NCBI RefSeq assembly: GCF_019048845.1
Contig: NZ_CP077426.1
Span: 2,093,501-2,157,500, forward strand
Reading direction: 5' to 3'
Origin: Vibrio mimicus
Lineage (GTDB): Bacteria > Pseudomonadota > Gammaproteobacteria > Enterobacterales > Vibrionaceae
Length of the DNA stretch: 64,000 nucleotides
Made by a program: the position numbers and the translations under genes. The number at the start of each line of letters is the position of its first letter. Positions within the stretch are counted from its first letter, which is position 1. This document shows positions 1-7,827 of this stretch, in pieces. The notes below the pieces were generated by a model, which was given only the letters and a program-made list of their open reading frames with translations, did not search any database and was not told the DNA's origin.

Positions 1-254
1 TGAAGGTAATGATAGTTAACGGAGAAAAATAAGTCCGGATCTATCTCACACCAGTGCAATTCTTTTGCGGCATATTATGAGACTGATATCACAGCGTCAA
101 ATTTTTTTTGCTCCTCTATACTTAAACCACATTTATAAAATCGCTCAATAGTTCAACGAAAAGACCAGAGCATTTCGCAAAATGTGTGGAACCGTTTGCT
201 TATTTAGTTTAGCGATAGTTAAAATGAACTCAACTTTGCTTGATCGTGTATTTT
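1..254. other. AT-rich intergenic region at left edge
   Basis: No convincing gene is visible before the HDOD gene. A 22-codon ATG frame begins at 224 and ends in TAA at 292, overlapping the HDOD start in another frame; a 24-codon ATG frame starts at 77. Neither has a clear Shine-Dalgarno sequence. The stretch probably holds the promoter of the HDOD-lysO pair and perhaps the 5' region of a gene beyond the left edge. Confidence 0.4.
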
Positions 255-1175
255 ATGAGTCATCTATCTTTTTACTGGCTACCAGAAACTAAACATAAAC
301 TTATCCAAGGATTGGAAAGTGAATTTGCGCAATTGGTCGAGCTTTCTATCAGCACTGGAAAAATATCCCTTCCACCGATCTCAGATGTTGTCTTAAAAAT
401 TCAGAGGCTATGTTTAGTCGAGTCGACATCCATTACGGATATCGCCGACTGCCTGATTGAAGATCCTGGCCTCTCAGCTACCGTTATTCGAGTTGCCAAT
501 TCCGTAGTATTTAATCGGCGTAACATTACTTGCACCGACATTGTTACCGCGGTTTCTCGACTAGGCATCTTGCGTGTTCGTGATATTGTTACAGCTCAAG
601 CCATTGAACAGTTGAAACATTCTGTTAATCTCAGTAAAGACTGTAACCGGATATTAGTTAAAAGCGCCACCATTTCGCGTGAATTGGGAGCGACAATGTT
701 ACTTGTCACTCAGACCTTTAAGTGTGTTGATAGCAAAAAATATCAGTACCTTGAACTCGAAAAAGCTCTTTTGGTAGGGTTATTAGCCGACATTGGGCTA
801 TTTTGTTTGGTCAACGAGTACCACTTATATCTACAAAATGGCAACTACTTGGATCCCAACATTGCATTGACCATTTTCCAATCACAGTGCTCTCCTATCA
901 GCCAATTAGTGCTACGCCACTGGGGCTTTGATACCGACTTTTTAGAGGTTTCCTGCAACTGTGAACTCGTTGCTGATCGCCATGAGGTTAGTTATCTTGA
1001 CATTGCTCGTATCGCTCATCATTTGCTGATGTTCAGAAAGCAAGATGAGGCGCTTGATGAGCACGATGTAGAGATCAACACTGAAGGCGCTGAGGTTTTG
1101 TATAAGCTCAGTAACTTAAGTGAAATAGAATTTAAAAATAAGCTCAGTGATGTCATCAATGCGAGTGGCATCTGA
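255..1175 (+). CDS. HDOD domain protein
   Basis: This is an HDOD-family protein of about 306 residues. HDOD domains are relatives of HD phosphohydrolases that usually lack catalytic metal ligands and act in signalling. The HDOD core runs from about residue 40 to 240: it has the typical 'LPPISDVV' opening, an 'EDPGLSATVIRVANS' helix pair, and 'GLLADIG' where an active HD domain would have H-D. I chose ATG 255 over TTG 240, but neither start has a good ribosome site and a short ATG frame (224-292) overlaps both, so the start is uncertain. The next gene, lysO, begins 19 bp downstream on the same strand, so the two are probably cotranscribed. No output domain is present. The partner and signal cannot be read from the sequence. 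Confidence 0.85.
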   Translation: MSHLSFYWLPETKHKLIQGLESEFAQLVELSISTGKISLPPISDVVLKIQRLCLVESTSITDIADCLIEDPGLSATVIRVANSVVFNRRNITCTDIVTAVSRLGILRVRDIVTAQAIEQLKHSVNLSKDCNRILVKSATISRELGATMLLVTQTFKCVDSKKYQYLELEKALLVGLLADIGLFCLVNEYHLYLQNGNYLDPNIALTIFQSQCSPISQLVLRHWGFDTDFLEVSCNCELVADRHEVSYLDIARIAHHLLMFRKQDEALDEHDVEINTEGAEVLYKLSNLSEIEFKNKLSDVINASGI

Positions 1176-1194
1176 AGAGTTGCTGTGAGGATAT

Positions 1195-2100
1195 ATGCTG
1201 TCAGGGATGATATTTATCTTTGCTCCACTTGTTGTGGGTTACCTTTTTACGCTGCGTAATCCATCCCATCTCCATTTATTAAGTCGTGCAACATCCCACT
1301 TGGTGTATGTGATTCTGTTTCTAATGGGGTTGAGCTTGGCGGGTTTAGATAATCTGCAAAGTAACTTACAAACCATTGTTAAATATACTGCGGTTTTTTT
1401 TATGCTCTTGGGAGGATGCAATCTCCTAGCACTACCGTTAGTTGACCGATATTTACCATTAAGTACAGATACCACCCATAAGAAGTTACCACTTTCAAGC
1501 ATGATGTTGGAATCCGCTAAATTAATCCTCGTTGTTGGCGCAGGATTGATTGTCGGTGTACTCTTTCAACTGGATGTGAGTTGGGTTGAATCTGCTAGCA
1601 GCTGGATTCTTTTTATCTTACTGTTTTTTATTGGTATTCAACTCCGCAATAGCGGCTTATCGCTGAAACAAATACTACTCAATAAACACGGAATGGTGAT
1701 CGCAGCCATCATTATTGCAACCAGTTGGCTCGGCGGAATAATAGCTGCTTGGATTTTAGACATACCGCTCTATCAAGCTCTGGCGATGGCTTCTGGTTTT
1801 GGTTGGTACTCTTTGGCCGGTATTCTCGTTGGTGATGCTTTCGGCCCTGTGCTAGGAGGTGCTTCCTTTATGATTGAGCTACTGCGCGAACTTGTTGCTC
1901 TAGTGCTAATCCCCATGCTCATTCGTCGCAAACCCTGTACTGTGATTGGGTATGCAGGGGCAACGGCTATGGATTTCACACTCCCAGTAATTCAAACCAC
2001 TGGGGGAGTCAAATGTGTTCCAGTGGCAATTGTGAGTGGGTTTATTTTGAGTCTCTTAGTTCCTGTGCTCATCCTTTTCTTTGTTTCTCTTGCAAGCTAG
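1195..2100 (+). CDS. lysO: Lysine exporter LysO (YbjE/DUF340 family)
   Basis: This is an inner-membrane protein of 301 residues, close to the 299 of E. coli LysO, which exports L-lysine and protects against lysine analogues. About eight hydrophobic segments are evident. The second half holds the family pattern with a Glu-bearing helix (FMIELLRELVALVLIPML) and, shortly after, 'YAGATAMDFTLPV' with a conserved Asp; acidic membrane residues are important in E. coli LysO. A GAGG ribosome site precedes ATG 1195. It lies 19 bp after the HDOD gene. The same window carries a probable lysine importer under a lysine riboswitch (24043-25644), so both directions of lysine traffic are encoded nearby, though not in one operon. 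No riboswitch is visible directly upstream of lysO. Confidence 0.9.
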   Translation: MLSGMIFIFAPLVVGYLFTLRNPSHLHLLSRATSHLVYVILFLMGLSLAGLDNLQSNLQTIVKYTAVFFMLLGGCNLLALPLVDRYLPLSTDTTHKKLPLSSMMLESAKLILVVGAGLIVGVLFQLDVSWVESASSWILFILLFFIGIQLRNSGLSLKQILLNKHGMVIAAIIIATSWLGGIIAAWILDIPLYQALAMASGFGWYSLAGILVGDAFGPVLGGASFMIELLRELVALVLIPMLIRRKPCTVIGYAGATAMDFTLPVIQTTGGVKCVPVAIVSGFILSLLVPVLILFFVSLAS

Positions 2101-2203
2101 ATCGCAGGATTTCCCGCTCGAACCATTTACAATGCTTCGTCTTGAGTTTTACAATTTAGCAACCAATATTTTATAAGTAGATTTCCCTCAACGACTTGGT
2201 AAT

Positions 2204-2229
2204 GCAGTCAACACTTCTGACTGCCTTTT
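2204..2229 (+). terminator. Weak hairpin after lysO
   Basis: Arms GCAGTC (2204-2209) and GACTGC (2219-2224) enclose a 9-nt loop and are followed by CTTTTC. The stem is short and the T run brief, so termination may be partial. Confidence 0.4.
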
Positions 2230-2307
2230 CGTGAGAAAGGGAGCATGCTATACCTCAGTGAAGTCCCATCAAAAACAACCAAAAATAACAATTCAAAAGG
2301 AAACATT

Positions 2308-2817
2308 ATGAATCGCCTGAGCACTGCTTTACTGATGTCGGTCATGTCGGCCTCTGCTTATGCAGATAACACTTGCCTAAGCCAAAAATACGATGCCTAC
2401 ATCGATGCATCCCTTAACTGGTATGCGGACCTCACCAAGCTGACGAGTGAACAGTATCCAGACTTGACCGAAGTGAGCGAGTGGTTTCTAACGGGAAGAC
2501 AACACCACTTCGAATTAAACCGTGCAGCCGTTCACTACTACTTACAGAATGATCCGACCAAAGTTGCCACAGCTCAACACATTGAATCTTGGTTAAAACT
2601 TGAACAGCCCGATATCAAACAGCTGGCCAATCGAGATGACGAACTTGGTCAGCTAGCCAAAATCACGTTTGCCGACCGACAAGCCGCTCCTCATCCGAAA
2701 AATTATGAACTGCGTTCCGCATTAGCCGATCTACTCAGCCATCCTAAAAAAATTGAATCGGCGATGAATCGTTATAATCAAGCGATTGAAAAAGTCGATA
2801 CGATTCAGTGTCCGTAG
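2308..2817 (+). CDS. Putative periplasmic protein of unknown function
   Basis: This encodes about 169 residues with a standard signal peptide (MNRLSTALLMSVMSASAYA, then cleavage before DN). I chose ATG 2308 because AAAAGGA lies just upstream and the signal peptide starts there; an in-frame ATG at 2245 would add a 21-residue hydrophilic stretch in front of it. The mature part is helical, rich in Gln, Asp and Lys, with one Cys near the N-terminus and one near the C-terminus (TIQCP end), which could form a disulphide. I do not recognise a family. It stands alone between lysO and panP and ends about 110 bp before panP. A soluble periplasmic role is inferred from the signal peptide only. Confidence 0.75.
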   Translation: MNRLSTALLMSVMSASAYADNTCLSQKYDAYIDASLNWYADLTKLTSEQYPDLTEVSEWFLTGRQHHFELNRAAVHYYLQNDPTKVATAQHIESWLKLEQPDIKQLANRDDELGQLAKITFADRQAAPHPKNYELRSALADLLSHPKKIESAMNRYNQAIEKVDTIQCP

Positions 2818-2927
2818 CTTCCTCGTAAATGCAACTAAGGCTTTCTGAATTAAGACGGGACATTGCTCCCGTTTTGAATTAGATTGTCCCGCTTGAAACC
2901 CATCAATCAAAATAATAATGACGCTGT

Positions 2928-4574
2928 ATGGTATCAGAACAAAAATCTGCGCAAGTTAGCTTCGATTCTTTGCTTAAGATCTTCACTGTTCCGGAAGGTC
3001 CGGATTCAACGCTAACCAAAATCGATGAAGAGCTCTCTCGTAACTTAAACCTATTCTTACGTAAACATATTGTTGCCGAAGAAAAGCCACTTAAAGAAAT
3101 TGAGAAAGATTTTTCTAATGCGCATCTTCCTGAGCAACCTCAATTTGTCTCCGATCATACTCAACACCTGCTTGATACTTTGGTGTCACATTCGGTACAT
3201 ACCGCTTCGCCAAGTTTCATAGGCCATATGACCTCGGCACTTCCCTATTTCTTGATGCCACTGTCAAAGATCATGATCGCCCTAAACCAAAACTTGGTAA
3301 AAATTGAAACGTCTAAAGCATTTACACCTTTAGAGCGTCAGGTTTTAGGCATGATTCATCGCTTAATCTACGGCCAAACTGATCATTTTTACCAGCAATG
3401 GATGCATAGCGCAGATCATTCATTAGGCGCTTTTTGCTCTGGGGGAACGATAGCAAATATCACCGCCTTATGGGTGGCACGCAATAATGCACTTAAAGCA
3501 GAAGGTAACTTTCCCGGTGTAGAAAAAGCGGGGCTGTTCAAGGCCATGCGTCACTACGGATATGAAGGGTTGGCGATTTTGGTTTCCGAACGTGGCCATT
3601 ACTCATTGAAAAAAGCTGCCGATGTACTAGGAATAGGCCAAGCAGGCCTGATCGCAGTCAAAACCGATGATCGTAACAAGATTTGCCCACAAGATTTAGA
3701 ACAGAAAATCGCGGATCTCAAAGCACAGAATATCAAAGTGTTTGCTGTAGTCGGGGTCGCAGGAACCACAGAAACCGGCAACATCGACCCACTCCACGCA
3801 ATTGCGCAAATTTGCCAACGCGAACAAATTCATTTCCATATTGATGCGGCTTGGGGTGGTGCGACCTTAATGTCCAATCGCTATCGCGGGCTTCTTAATG
3901 GAGTTGAACTTGCCGACTCTGTCACTATCGATGCACACAAACAGCTCTATATTCCTATGGGCGCTGGCATGGTGTTGTTTAAAGACCCTAATGCAATGCG
4001 CTCAATTGAGCACCACGCTCAGTATATTCTGCGCCAAGGCTCTAAAGATTTAGGTAGCCATACATTGGAAGGTTCACGTTCAGGCATGGCGATGTTGGTT
4101 TATGCCAGCATGCACATCATCAGCCGTCCTGGTTATGAACTATTAATTAATCAGAGCATTGAGAAAGCTCGTTATTTTGCCGATTTAATTGACGAACAGG
4201 CTGACTTTGAGTTGGTTTCTCAACCGGAGCTGTGTTTGCTAACCTACCGCTATCTGCCAATTCACGTACGTGTCGCGTTAATGCAATCACAAGGCACACA
4301 ACGCACCCAACTGAATGAATTACTTAATGAACTGACCAAATTTATTCAGAAGAAACAACGGGAAACTGGAAAATCATTCGTATCGCGCACCCAATTAAAC
4401 CCATATCAATGGGATAAATTGGCTACCATCGTCTTCCGTGTTGTGCTGGCGAATCCGCTCACTACTAAGGATATTCTCCGCACTGTGTTAGATGAACAAC
4501 GTGAAATTGCGAAACAAGCACCGAAACTAATGCAACAAATCGAGCACTTGACTCAGAACATTCTTAACCAATAA
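2928..4574 (+). CDS. panP: PLP-dependent aspartate 1-decarboxylase PanP
   Basis: This group II PLP decarboxylase of 548 residues is older-annotated as a glutamate decarboxylase. The PanP family makes beta-alanine from L-aspartate for pantothenate and CoA synthesis and replaces the pyruvoyl enzyme PanD in Vibrio and related bacteria. Visible features are FCSGGTIAN (169-177), the cofactor-stacking His in SERGHYS (H224), the PLP-pyridine Asp in HIDAAWGG (D306) and the Schiff-base lysine in IDAHKQLYIPMG (K338). The long N-terminal extension and overall length fit PanP better than typical GadB (about 465 residues). The start at 2928 has only a poor ribosome site. The gene stands alone and is followed by an unusual nested inverted repeat. 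Specificity for aspartate is taken from family knowledge. Confidence 0.85.
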   Translation: MVSEQKSAQVSFDSLLKIFTVPEGPDSTLTKIDEELSRNLNLFLRKHIVAEEKPLKEIEKDFSNAHLPEQPQFVSDHTQHLLDTLVSHSVHTASPSFIGHMTSALPYFLMPLSKIMIALNQNLVKIETSKAFTPLERQVLGMIHRLIYGQTDHFYQQWMHSADHSLGAFCSGGTIANITALWVARNNALKAEGNFPGVEKAGLFKAMRHYGYEGLAILVSERGHYSLKKAADVLGIGQAGLIAVKTDDRNKICPQDLEQKIADLKAQNIKVFAVVGVAGTTETGNIDPLHAIAQICQREQIHFHIDAAWGGATLMSNRYRGLLNGVELADSVTIDAHKQLYIPMGAGMVLFKDPNAMRSIEHHAQYILRQGSKDLGSHTLEGSRSGMAMLVYASMHIISRPGYELLINQSIEKARYFADLIDEQADFELVSQPELCLLTYRYLPIHVRVALMQSQGTQRTQLNELLNELTKFIQKKQRETGKSFVSRTQLNPYQWDKLATIVFRVVLANPLTTKDILRTVLDEQREIAKQAPKLMQQIEHLTQNILNQ

Positions 4575-4582
4575 ACCTTAGC

Positions 4583-4631
4583 CAAGAGTTACAGAAAACA
4601 GAAATAAAATTTCAGATTACTGTAACTCTTG
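4583..4631 (+). repeat. Nested perfect inverted repeat after panP
   Basis: Perfect 12-bp arms CAAGAGTTACAG (4583-4594) and CTGTAACTCTTG (4620-4631) enclose 25 nt. Those 25 nt contain a second perfect dyad, GAAAT AAA ATTTC (4601-4613). No T run follows, so this is not a standard intrinsic terminator. It may be a 3'-end stabilising structure or a protein site. Confidence 0.7.
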
Positions 4632-4882
4632 CATCAATCATGGGCTAGAAGCTGAGATATAGGCTTGATATCCCCCCTCAAAAGTGTAGTTTTTATAAAA
4701 TTTAATTGAGGCTTGTCATATTCTCACGGTCTTTATGAGAGTTTCGTTTCTGGATTTATCACGCTTAGGTTTATACTCGGTTTATTGGCGTTGGTAGGGT
4801 AATTATCCGGAAGCTCTTGATTAATTACCGATTGTTTTCGAATCCCAAACTAACGAGTTGTTCTCTAGCCTGCGTGAACACT
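4632..4882. other. panP-hexR intergenic region
   Basis: This AT-rich stretch should contain the hexR promoter. TGTAGT at about 4686 followed by an A/T run resembles half of a HexR-type operator (TGTARTWWWAYTACA), which would allow autoregulation, but the right half is not convincing. No small gene is evident. Confidence 0.3.
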
Positions 4883-5737
4883 ATGAATACATTAGAAAAA
4901 ATTCAAAAAAACCTGGAAAATTTCAGCAAGTCTGAGCGTAAGGTTGCCGAAGTGATTATGGCATCACCACAAACCGCTATTCATTCCAGCATCGCTACGC
5001 TGGCGAAAATGGCTGACGTGAGTGAGCCAACGGTGAACCGTTTCTGTCGCCGACTTGATACTAAAGGGTTTCCAGACTTTAAATTACATTTAGCTCAAAG
5101 CCTTGCTAACGGCACACCTTACGTTAACCGTAATGTAGAAGAAGATGATGGCCCAGATGCCTACACCCATAAAATTTTCGAATCGACCATGGCGTGTTTG
5201 GATGTGGCAAAAAACAGTCTAGATCCAGTGCAAATTAACCGTGCGGTGGATCTATTAACTCAAGCCAAGCGCATCTCCTTCTTTGGCTTGGGAGCATCCT
5301 CAGCCGTTGCGCGTGATGCGCAAAATAAGTTTATTCGCTTTAACATTCCGATCAGCTGTTTTGAAGATATTGTGATGCAGCGTATGAGCTGTATTAACTG
5401 TACGGATAATGATGTGATCGTGCTGATTTCGCACACTGGGCGTACTAAAAGCCAAGTAGAAATTGCTAACCTAGCTCGCGAAAATGGCGCTACAGTCATC
5501 GCGATTACTGCCAAGGATTCACCACTCGACAAAGCGAGTTCGTTGTCAATTTGCCTTGATGTACCAGAAGATACCGATGTCTACATGCCAATGGCTAGTC
5601 GCGTGGTACAGATGACGGTGATCGATGTCCTTGCAACAGGTTTTACCCTACGTCGTGGTTCTGGCTTTAGAGAAAATCTAAAACGTGTAAAAGAAGTGCT
5701 GAAAGACTCACGCTACGACAAATTGCCGCCTTACTAG
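4883..5737 (+). CDS. hexR: HexR, RpiR-family regulator of central carbon metabolism
   Basis: This is a transcription factor of 284 residues. The N-terminal RpiR helix-turn-helix spans about residues 1-77 (SEPTVNRFCRRLDTKGFPDFK), and a SIS sugar-phosphate-binding domain spans about 120-260 (FFGLGASSAVARDAQNKF and ISHTGRTKSQVE). HexR senses KDPG in proteobacteria and controls zwf, edd-eda and other glycolytic and gluconeogenic genes. The protein aligns by eye with E. coli HexR from MNTLEKIQ to the end, which fixes the start at ATG 4883; an upstream in-frame extension to 4817 has no counterpart. Unlike in enterobacteria, zwf is not adjacent. A strong terminator follows the stop. Autoregulation is possible but not shown. 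Confidence 0.93.
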   Translation: MNTLEKIQKNLENFSKSERKVAEVIMASPQTAIHSSIATLAKMADVSEPTVNRFCRRLDTKGFPDFKLHLAQSLANGTPYVNRNVEEDDGPDAYTHKIFESTMACLDVAKNSLDPVQINRAVDLLTQAKRISFFGLGASSAVARDAQNKFIRFNIPISCFEDIVMQRMSCINCTDNDVIVLISHTGRTKSQVEIANLARENGATVIAITAKDSPLDKASSLSICLDVPEDTDVYMPMASRVVQMTVIDVLATGFTLRRGSGFRENLKRVKEVLKDSRYDKLPPY

Positions 5738-5757
5738 AACAGAATAAATTGTCTTAA

Positions 5758-5790
5758 AATAACGGAGCCATTAGGCTCCGTTATTCTCTC
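5758..5790 (+). terminator. Bidirectional terminator between hexR and adh
   Basis: Arms AATAACGGAGCC (5758-5769) and GGCTCCGTTATT (5774-5785) have a 4-nt loop and are followed by CTCTCT. It sits between convergent genes and could serve both. Confidence 0.85.
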
Positions 5791-5805
5791 TAGCACCCCC
5801 GCGTA

Positions 5806-7053
5806 TCAGTGTTGACCACTTAAATGACCGCTCTCTTCCTGTAATACGTGACGAATTTCAACTTCACCTTGTAACATTCGAGGCATATTGCCGTCTACTT
5901 TATGACATGGGCAAACTTGGTGAAGAATATGAGTCAGGCGTCCGATGGTGAGTGGGATTGGATTACCTTTGATTGAAGTTGACTTCAGAGCGTCTGCCGC
6001 GACTCGTTCAAAGGAGGTAGAACAAACACCAAAATCTGTCAAATGAGGAATAGATAACCTCTTTAGCATCATATTTACCCATAAGATACCATCTTCCAGA
6101 CACGCATTTTTGCGGCCTGTAAGTATGCGAGCGATAGCCTTGTAACGCTGCAGGATGTCGTTACGTCCCGCCTCTTTTGCTGCTTCAATATTTTCACTCA
6201 TCACATACGGTGCTAATCGGGCAGTGATTACACTGTGAGGGGCGTCCAATTTACCACCAAGAGCAGATGCAAGACCATGTGCAGCTCCTAATTTGGCATT
6301 CGTTGAAGCCATACCACCTAGCATGGCGGCAAATGAGAGGTCACTTCGCGCATTTTTATCATTTCGCAGACAACCGGGAATAATCGCTCGGCTTATCCGC
6401 CGCATGCCTTCCTCACAAATCATGTCGGTTAAAGGGTTTGGCTGCCCACACACATAAGCTTCCATCAGGTGTGTAAAAGCATCCATAGCTCCTCGCCCCG
6501 AAGTAAGCGGGTCAGTTCCATAAGTCAATGTCGGATCTACGATGGCCACATCCGCTAACATATCAGGGCTACGCAGGCTGATTTTGACCCTATCTTGTGC
6601 CGACTTGAGTACCGCATTACGAGTGACTTCTGAACCAGAGCTCGCTGTTGTTGGTATCGCTATAAAAGGGAGAGGCTTGGCTTTAAGAGGAACACTACGC
6701 CCAACCACCTCGACGTAGTCATACACATTACCTTGGTTGGGAATAATGGCGGCCACCGCTTTCCCCATATCTAACACGCTACCGCCGCCAATCGCAATCA
6801 CCATGTCAGGTTTGAATCGTCGACCTAAAGCCGCAGCTTCCTCTACCATAGAGATGTTCGGCTCCCCAGTTACCGCGACATGCTGATAGCGCATATTCTG
6901 CTGATGTAGGTAGTTAAGAAGCGGCGCATAACGCTCAGAGTTTTTCCCAGAAACCAACAGTGCGCTATAGCCATACTGGCTAATAACTGAGAGGGAGCTT
7001 TCTAACGACCCTTCACCAAAAATGATCCGTGTCGCCGTCATAAACTGAAACAT
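5806..7053 (-). CDS. Iron-containing (type III) alcohol dehydrogenase
   Basis: This NAD(P)-dependent, metal-containing alcohol dehydrogenase has 415 residues, normal for the family. The nucleotide-binding GGGSVLDMGKA motif is at residues 89-99. The metal ligands are D191 and H195 (DAFTH), H259 (AAHG) and H273 (APHS), so the site looks intact. Members reduce or oxidise various alcohols and aldehydes; the substrate cannot be read here. The C-terminal half is longer and more Cys/Arg-rich than in the closest enterobacterial paralogues, as in the ErcA/'adh4' branch. GGAGGG lies 6-7 nt before ATG 7053, supporting the start. It is monocistronic and convergent with hexR. Confidence 0.85.
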   Translation of the reverse strand: MFQFMTATRIIFGEGSLESSLSVISQYGYSALLVSGKNSERYAPLLNYLHQQNMRYQHVAVTGEPNISMVEEAAALGRRFKPDMVIAIGGGSVLDMGKAVAAIIPNQGNVYDYVEVVGRSVPLKAKPLPFIAIPTTASSGSEVTRNAVLKSAQDRVKISLRSPDMLADVAIVDPTLTYGTDPLTSGRGAMDAFTHLMEAYVCGQPNPLTDMICEEGMRRISRAIIPGCLRNDKNARSDLSFAAMLGGMASTNAKLGAAHGLASALGGKLDAPHSVITARLAPYVMSENIEAAKEAGRNDILQRYKAIARILTGRKNACLEDGILWVNMMLKRLSIPHLTDFGVCSTSFERVAADALKSTSIKGNPIPLTIGRLTHILHQVCPCHKVDGNMPRMLQGEVEIRHVLQEESGHLSGQH

Positions 7054-7359
7054 GCACCCTCCAAAAACTCCGATACGTCAGACAGCCAATAGATTGCGCC
7101 CAAAGCTAAGAAATTTGTTTGACCCAGTGCAATTTGCGGGAATTAACCACAAAAAAACTATTAGATCTTGCACAACCTCACACCTAAGTTGAGTATTTTC
7201 AATTTTTTCCATCACAACTGCGAGCAGCAAGTGCTTGTTAAATAAAGTTAACACTCTTCATGACGATAGATTTTACCTATTAAATTAAGTGGAAAATCTC
7301 ACTTTATTTCCCCACTTGAATCGGGCATAGTAGCCGCAAACAAAATGAAGGAGAAAGTT
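7054..7359. other. Divergent promoter region adh/grxA
   Basis: This 306-bp AT-rich spacer lies between divergent genes. It holds the candidate OxyR site and grxA promoter listed separately. No coding frame is supported. Confidence 0.6.
7266..7302 (+). promoter_or_regulatory. Candidate OxyR operator upstream of grxA
   Basis: ATAGATTTTACCTAT (7266-7280) fits the OxyR half-site pattern ATAG-nTnnnAn-CTAT exactly. The second half expected at 7288-7302 is poor. The 37-bp footprint would end just before a weak -35 (TTTATT 7303-7308), 17 bp from a -10 CATAGT (7326-7331). That geometry suits activation, and grxA is an OxyR target in E. coli. Confidence 0.5.
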
Positions 7360-7623
7360 ATGTTTGTGGTAATTTTTGGTCGTCCTGGCTGTCCTTACTG
7401 TGTTCGTGCTAAAGAGCACGCTGAAACTTTGAAAGAGAAACGCGATGATTTTAACTACCGCTATGTAGATATCCATGCGGAAGGCATCAGCAAAGCAGAT
7501 CTAGAGAAAACCATTGGTAAACCGGTAGAAACCGTTCCACAGATCTTCATCGATGAGCAACATATCGGCGGTTGTACTGATTTCGAAGCTTACGCAAAAG
7601 AAAACCTAGGACTATTTGATTAA
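7360..7623 (+). CDS. grxA: Glutaredoxin 1 (GrxA)
   Basis: This small glutathione-dependent dithiol oxidoreductase of 87 residues reduces disulphides in ribonucleotide reductase, OxyR and others in the cytoplasm. The active site CPYC is at residues 11-14, TVPQIF holds the cis-proline, and GGCTDF is the GSH-binding segment. The protein matches E. coli GrxA closely from the FGRPGCPYCVRAKEHAE region on. I chose ATG 7360 because AAGGAG lies 6 nt upstream; the in-frame ATG at 7345 overlaps that ribosome site. A strong terminator follows. The upstream region contains a candidate OxyR half-site. Confidence 0.95.
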   Translation: MFVVIFGRPGCPYCVRAKEHAETLKEKRDDFNYRYVDIHAEGISKADLEKTIGKPVETVPQIFIDEQHIGGCTDFEAYAKENLGLFD

Positions 7624-7644
7624 TCAAATATCGATCACCCAAAA

Positions 7645-7669
7645 GCCTGCGAACCTCGCAGGCTTTTTT
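7645..7669 (+). terminator. Intrinsic terminator of grxA
   Basis: Stem GCCTGCGA (7645-7652) and TCGCAGGC (7656-7663) with a 3-nt loop, then six T residues. Confidence 0.93.
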
Positions 7670-7827
7670 GTTAACTATGATTTCATGCTTATGTACACAC
7701 TTTTGAGCTATCTCGATCCAAAGAATGAGCATTCGAGCAAAATTTCACTTATCTTTTTGCAATATTCGGATACAATTCCCAAAATTTTATCATTCCCCCT
7801 CTTGTCACGCGTGAATTGAGTTAAATC

